Source of the DNA: an uncultured Clostridia bacterium
GTDB lineage: Bacteria > Bacillota > Clostridia > Oscillospirales > Acutalibacteraceae
NCBI GenBank assembly: GCA_946042285.1
Contig: CAMGDK010000077.1
Location: 1-7,269, forward strand
Reading direction: 5' to 3'
Length of the DNA stretch: 7,269 bases
Numbering within the stretch: the stretch's first letter is position 1; the number at the start of each line of letters is the position of its first letter. Made by a program: the position numbers and the translations under genes. Below the pieces are notes generated by a model that was not told where the DNA came from, did not search any database, and worked only from the letters and a program-made list of their open reading frames with translations. Positions 5,328 through 7,269 of the stretch are shown here, one piece after another.

Positions 5328-6587
5328 TCAGTCTTTCTTTGGGAGACCTTCCTTGTCATACATGCAAAGTGCCTCACACATAATCTCAATACCTGCCGTA
5401 ATACATTCAGGACGAAGATTTTCAGGTGTGTCAAGACGGGTATGATAGTAGCGCGGCGGATCGGGATTCATAGCTGCAAGTGCCGATGCAGGAATCTTTC
5501 TTTGAGTGAATGCGGCAGCATCCGAGCCACCGATATAGATTGACTCAAACTTAAGGTCGAAGCCGCAGTTTGCAGCAGCATTCTTAAGCAAATACTTTAC
5601 GCCCCAATCGTGCTGAACAGTACCGGAAAGGTCACGGTCGTAAACTGCCATATCCTCAAGATCTCTAAATGTATCAAGTGCGATAACAGCAGTAGGGATT
5701 GCCTTAAGCTCCTCCTCGTGAGCCTTTGCAAATGCCTTTGCACCGCGAAGACCTGCCTCCTCGGAGCCTGAGCAAACCATAACAACCTCTGTATTCTCAA
5801 AGCGAACGCCTGCCTCGTCAAGAGCCTTGATTGCAGCCATACCTGTAAAGCAGCCCGAAAGGTTGTCAGACGCACCCGGAACCGACTTATTCCAGCTTTG
5901 GAAGAAAAGAAATGCAATTTCAAACGGAATGAAAACGCAGGAAACTACAAAGAAAAGAATGAAAAACCACTTAAGCTTTTCAATTTCCATAGCAGCACCG
6001 CCCTTACCTACGATAAGGCAAACAAGAGCAAAAATCGTTTGAATAACAAGACCTACAACGGCAGGAATTTCAACAAAAAGCTTTGCCTGCAAGCCACCCA
6101 TGAGATAATTAAGCTTCCACTCAAACTGACTGTCCGAATGAGCAACCATGACAATTCTCTGCTTAACCTCACCCTTTGGACTTCTTGTGGCAACCATGTT
6201 GTGAGATGTCTGCTTCGGGAAAAGAAAATCATCGAACTGCTTATACATAAGAAATTCGAAAAGAAGAGGTATGAATGCTAACACGCAAAGAATAAATGCC
6301 GCAATAGGTGATTTAAACCAGTTAACAAAAACGGAAATAACACCGCATGCAACCGTGAACGGAATAAATCCCATAAAGCCCTGACGGTGAAGTGTAAACT
6401 CCTCAATAGTCGTTTTGTCGCAATAGTTCTTCATATCCCTTTCCATCCACTGCTGAGCGCGAAGCTCCTCAGGTGAACCGGGCTTACGAGGACCTATCTT
6501 TTTACAAATTTTTGTTATGCCCTTTACGGCATATTCGGTGTTTTTTTCAAGATCTATGCTGCTTGCATATTCCTGTGCAATTTTCAT
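5328..6587 (-). CDS. membrane-embedded M28-family zinc metallopeptidase
   Basis: This 419-residue protein has the M28 (aminopeptidase Y/S-like) dinuclear-zinc site. Predicted ligands are His150 (V-A-H-S-D-S), Asp241 (P-G-A-S-D-N-L-S-G), Glu277 (G-S-E-E-A-G-L-R-G, with Glu276 the likely general base), Asp305 (A-L-D-T-F) and His382 (Y-Y-H-T-R-L-D-T). All are present, so it should be an active peptidase or related hydrolase of unknown substrate. Four hydrophobic helices are visible at about 73-90, 94-114, 172-195 and 206-229. The last two form a membrane hairpin between the first and second zinc ligands, which are normally only a short loop apart. There is no signal peptide. The even helix number keeps both halves of the site on one side of the membrane. 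The ATG at 6587 follows AAGGAG (6601-6596) at good spacing. It has its own promoter and a terminator-like hairpin at its 3' end. The specific function is unknown. Confidence 0.88.
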   Translation of the reverse strand: MKIAQEYASSIDLEKNTEYAVKGITKICKKIGPRKPGSPEELRAQQWMERDMKNYCDKTTIEEFTLHRQGFMGFIPFTVACGVISVFVNWFKSPIAAFILCVLAFIPLLFEFLMYKQFDDFLFPKQTSHNMVATRSPKGEVKQRIVMVAHSDSQFEWKLNYLMGGLQAKLFVEIPAVVGLVIQTIFALVCLIVGKGGAAMEIEKLKWFFILFFVVSCVFIPFEIAFLFFQSWNKSVPGASDNLSGCFTGMAAIKALDEAGVRFENTEVVMVCSGSEEAGLRGAKAFAKAHEEELKAIPTAVIALDTFRDLEDMAVYDRDLSGTVQHDWGVKYLLKNAAANCGFDLKFESIYIGGSDAAAFTQRKIPASALAAMNPDPPRYYHTRLDTPENLRPECITAGIEIMCEALCMYDKEGLPKKD

Positions 6588-6617
6588 AACACATTCTCCT
6601 TACTATATGATACCTAA

Positions 6618-6646
6618 ATTTTATCACAATAACAAAGCGATTGCAA
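6618..6646 (-). promoter_or_regulatory. sigma-A promoter of the M28 peptidase gene
   Basis: On the minus strand TTGCAA (6646-6641) and TAAAAT (6623-6618) are 17 bp apart. TGA immediately before the -10 gives an extended -10. The predicted start is near 6611, just ahead of the AAGGAG ribosome binding site. I see no terminator between this promoter and the end of the DUF1015 gene, so read-through from that gene is also possible. Confidence 0.7.
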
Positions 6647-6666
6647 TAGTGCAAATACACTAATCA

Positions 6667-7269
6667 TTAACCGAGCTCATGAATGAAAAGGCCTGACAAA
6701 AGCTTTGGCTCAAACCAGGTTGATTTAGGAGGCATTATAAGCTCGGCATCGGCAATATCCATTAGGTCATCAACCGTTGTCGGATACATGGCAAACGCAA
6801 GCGTCATATCGTCTGCCACACGCCTTTCAAGCTCCTCAAGTCCTCTTATACCGCCTATAAAATCAATCCTGCTGTCTGCCTTTGGATTTGTAATATTTAA
6901 AATCGGTGCAAGCAGATTGTTTTGCAAAATTGACACATCAAGTCTGTCAACAGGACTGTCTTCGTTGACAACCTCCTGCCTTGCCTTAAGCTCATACCAC
7001 TGCTCATTTATCAGCATGCCGAATGTGTGCTTCTCGGTCGGCTTATATCTTGAGTCAACCTTTTTATATGTAAATGCCTTGTCAAGCTTTGAAAGAAACT
7101 GCTCAACAGTGTTACCGTTAAGGTCCTTAACAACACGATTATAGTCCATGATTTCCAAATCATCGTCGGGAAACGCAACTGCAAGGAAGAAATTAAACTC
7201 CTCGTCTCCGGTGTAATTCGGATTAGACTCACGGCGCTTTTCGCCAACCTTTACCGCAGATGCGCAACG
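6667..7269 (-). CDS. DUF1015 family protein, C-terminal part (cut by window edge)
   Basis: This is the C-terminal 200 residues of a DUF1015 protein. The reading frame stays open to the right edge, so the true start is outside the window. A short reading starting at TTG 7158 would be an internal start only. Recognisable family blocks, from the edge inward, are R-C-A-S-A-V-K-V-G (just after where the family's H-H-R motif would be), N-Y-T-G-D-E-E-F-N-F-F-L-A-V, I-M-D-Y-N-R-V-V-K-D-L, V-D-R-L-D-V-S-I-L, the strongly conserved R-I-D-F-I-G-G-I-R-G-L-E-E-L-E-R block, and the terminal M-P-P-K-S-T-W-F-E-P-K-L-x-S-G-L-F-I-H. The protein is soluble with no membrane segment. The biochemical role is not established to my knowledge. 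From memory, members are often found near serine biosynthesis genes and carry a D-G-H-H-R motif like ParB-type serine kinases, but neither can be checked in this window. Confidence 0.9.
   Translation of the reverse strand, partial: RCASAVKVGEKRRESNPNYTGDEEFNFFLAVAFPDDDLEIMDYNRVVKDLNGNTVEQFLSKLDKAFTYKKVDSRYKPTEKHTFGMLINEQWYELKARQEVVNEDSPVDRLDVSILQNNLLAPILNITNPKADSRIDFIGGIRGLEELERRVADDMTLAFAMYPTTVDDLMDIADAELIMPPKSTWFEPKLLSGLFIHELG

Noticed and set aside
5306..5340. Sigma-G promoter for spoVAE with a CATAAAA -10-like element at 5312-5306
   Set aside because: No matching -35 element at the required spacing. The best candidate (TGATA) is too close, so no sigma-G promoter is claimed.
5898..6281. 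Open frame of 127 codons on the plus strand inside the M28 peptidase gene
   Set aside because: It is antisense to a well-supported conserved gene, has a low-complexity Lys/Asn-rich product, and lacks a convincing ribosome binding site.
6641..6660. Inverted repeat TTGCA/TGCAA as terminator of the DUF1015 gene
   Set aside because: A 5-bp stem without a U-run; it overlaps the -35 box of the peptidase promoter instead.
6683..7144. Open frame of 153 codons on the plus strand opposite the DUF1015 gene
   Set aside because: The product is Ser-rich with no recognisable family, and the opposite frame holds highly conserved DUF1015 blocks. It is a shadow of that gene.

Overview
The window looks like a piece of a low-GC, spore-forming Firmicutes (Clostridia) chromosome, probably Oscillospiraceae/Ruminococcaceae-like. 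The reasons are an spoVAE gene, a YhaM-type exoribonuclease, a zinc-ribbon/kinase-like/PASTA protein of a style common in gut Clostridia, AT-rich intergenic DNA with consensus sigma-A promoters, AGGAGG-type ribosome binding sites, and GTG/TTG starts. The assignment below class level is a guess. The genes are mostly housekeeping-like. I see no insertion sequence, phage gene, CRISPR array, tRNA or rRNA.

Layout. Positions 1-470: a promoter, a stand-alone PqqD-like small protein gene (+) and a strong hairpin terminator that also serves the convergent gene. 469-2145 (-): a membrane protein made of a zinc ribbon, a protein-kinase fold, one transmembrane helix and two PASTA domains. Every catalytic motif of the kinase is replaced, so it is a pseudokinase. 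2146-2356: a divergent intergenic region with one good sigma-A promoter in each direction. 2357-4900 (+): a tight three-gene operon, yhaM-prmA-trmB, acting on RNA turnover, ribosomal protein L11 methylation and tRNA m7G46 methylation. 4903-5259 (-): spoVAE, lying only 2 bp from the end of trmB. 5260-5301: a 15-bp-stem hairpin that looks like the terminator of the upstream peptidase gene and also contains the spoVAE Shine-Dalgarno sequence. 5328-6587 (-): a membrane-embedded M28-family metallopeptidase with its own promoter. 6667-7269 (-): the C-terminal part of a DUF1015-family protein that continues beyond the right edge.

How they work together: yhaM, prmA and trmB share a promoter and are spaced or overlapped for translational coupling, so they form a translation/RNA-maintenance operon. 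The minus-strand genes DUF1015, M28 peptidase and spoVAE run in the same direction but appear to be separate units, with a promoter between the first two and a hairpin between the last two. The points most worth a second look are the PASTA pseudokinase, the spoVAE ribosome binding site buried in a terminator-like hairpin, the M28 catalytic domain split by a membrane hairpin, the altered catalytic motif in TrmB, and the monocistronic stand-alone PqqD-like protein.
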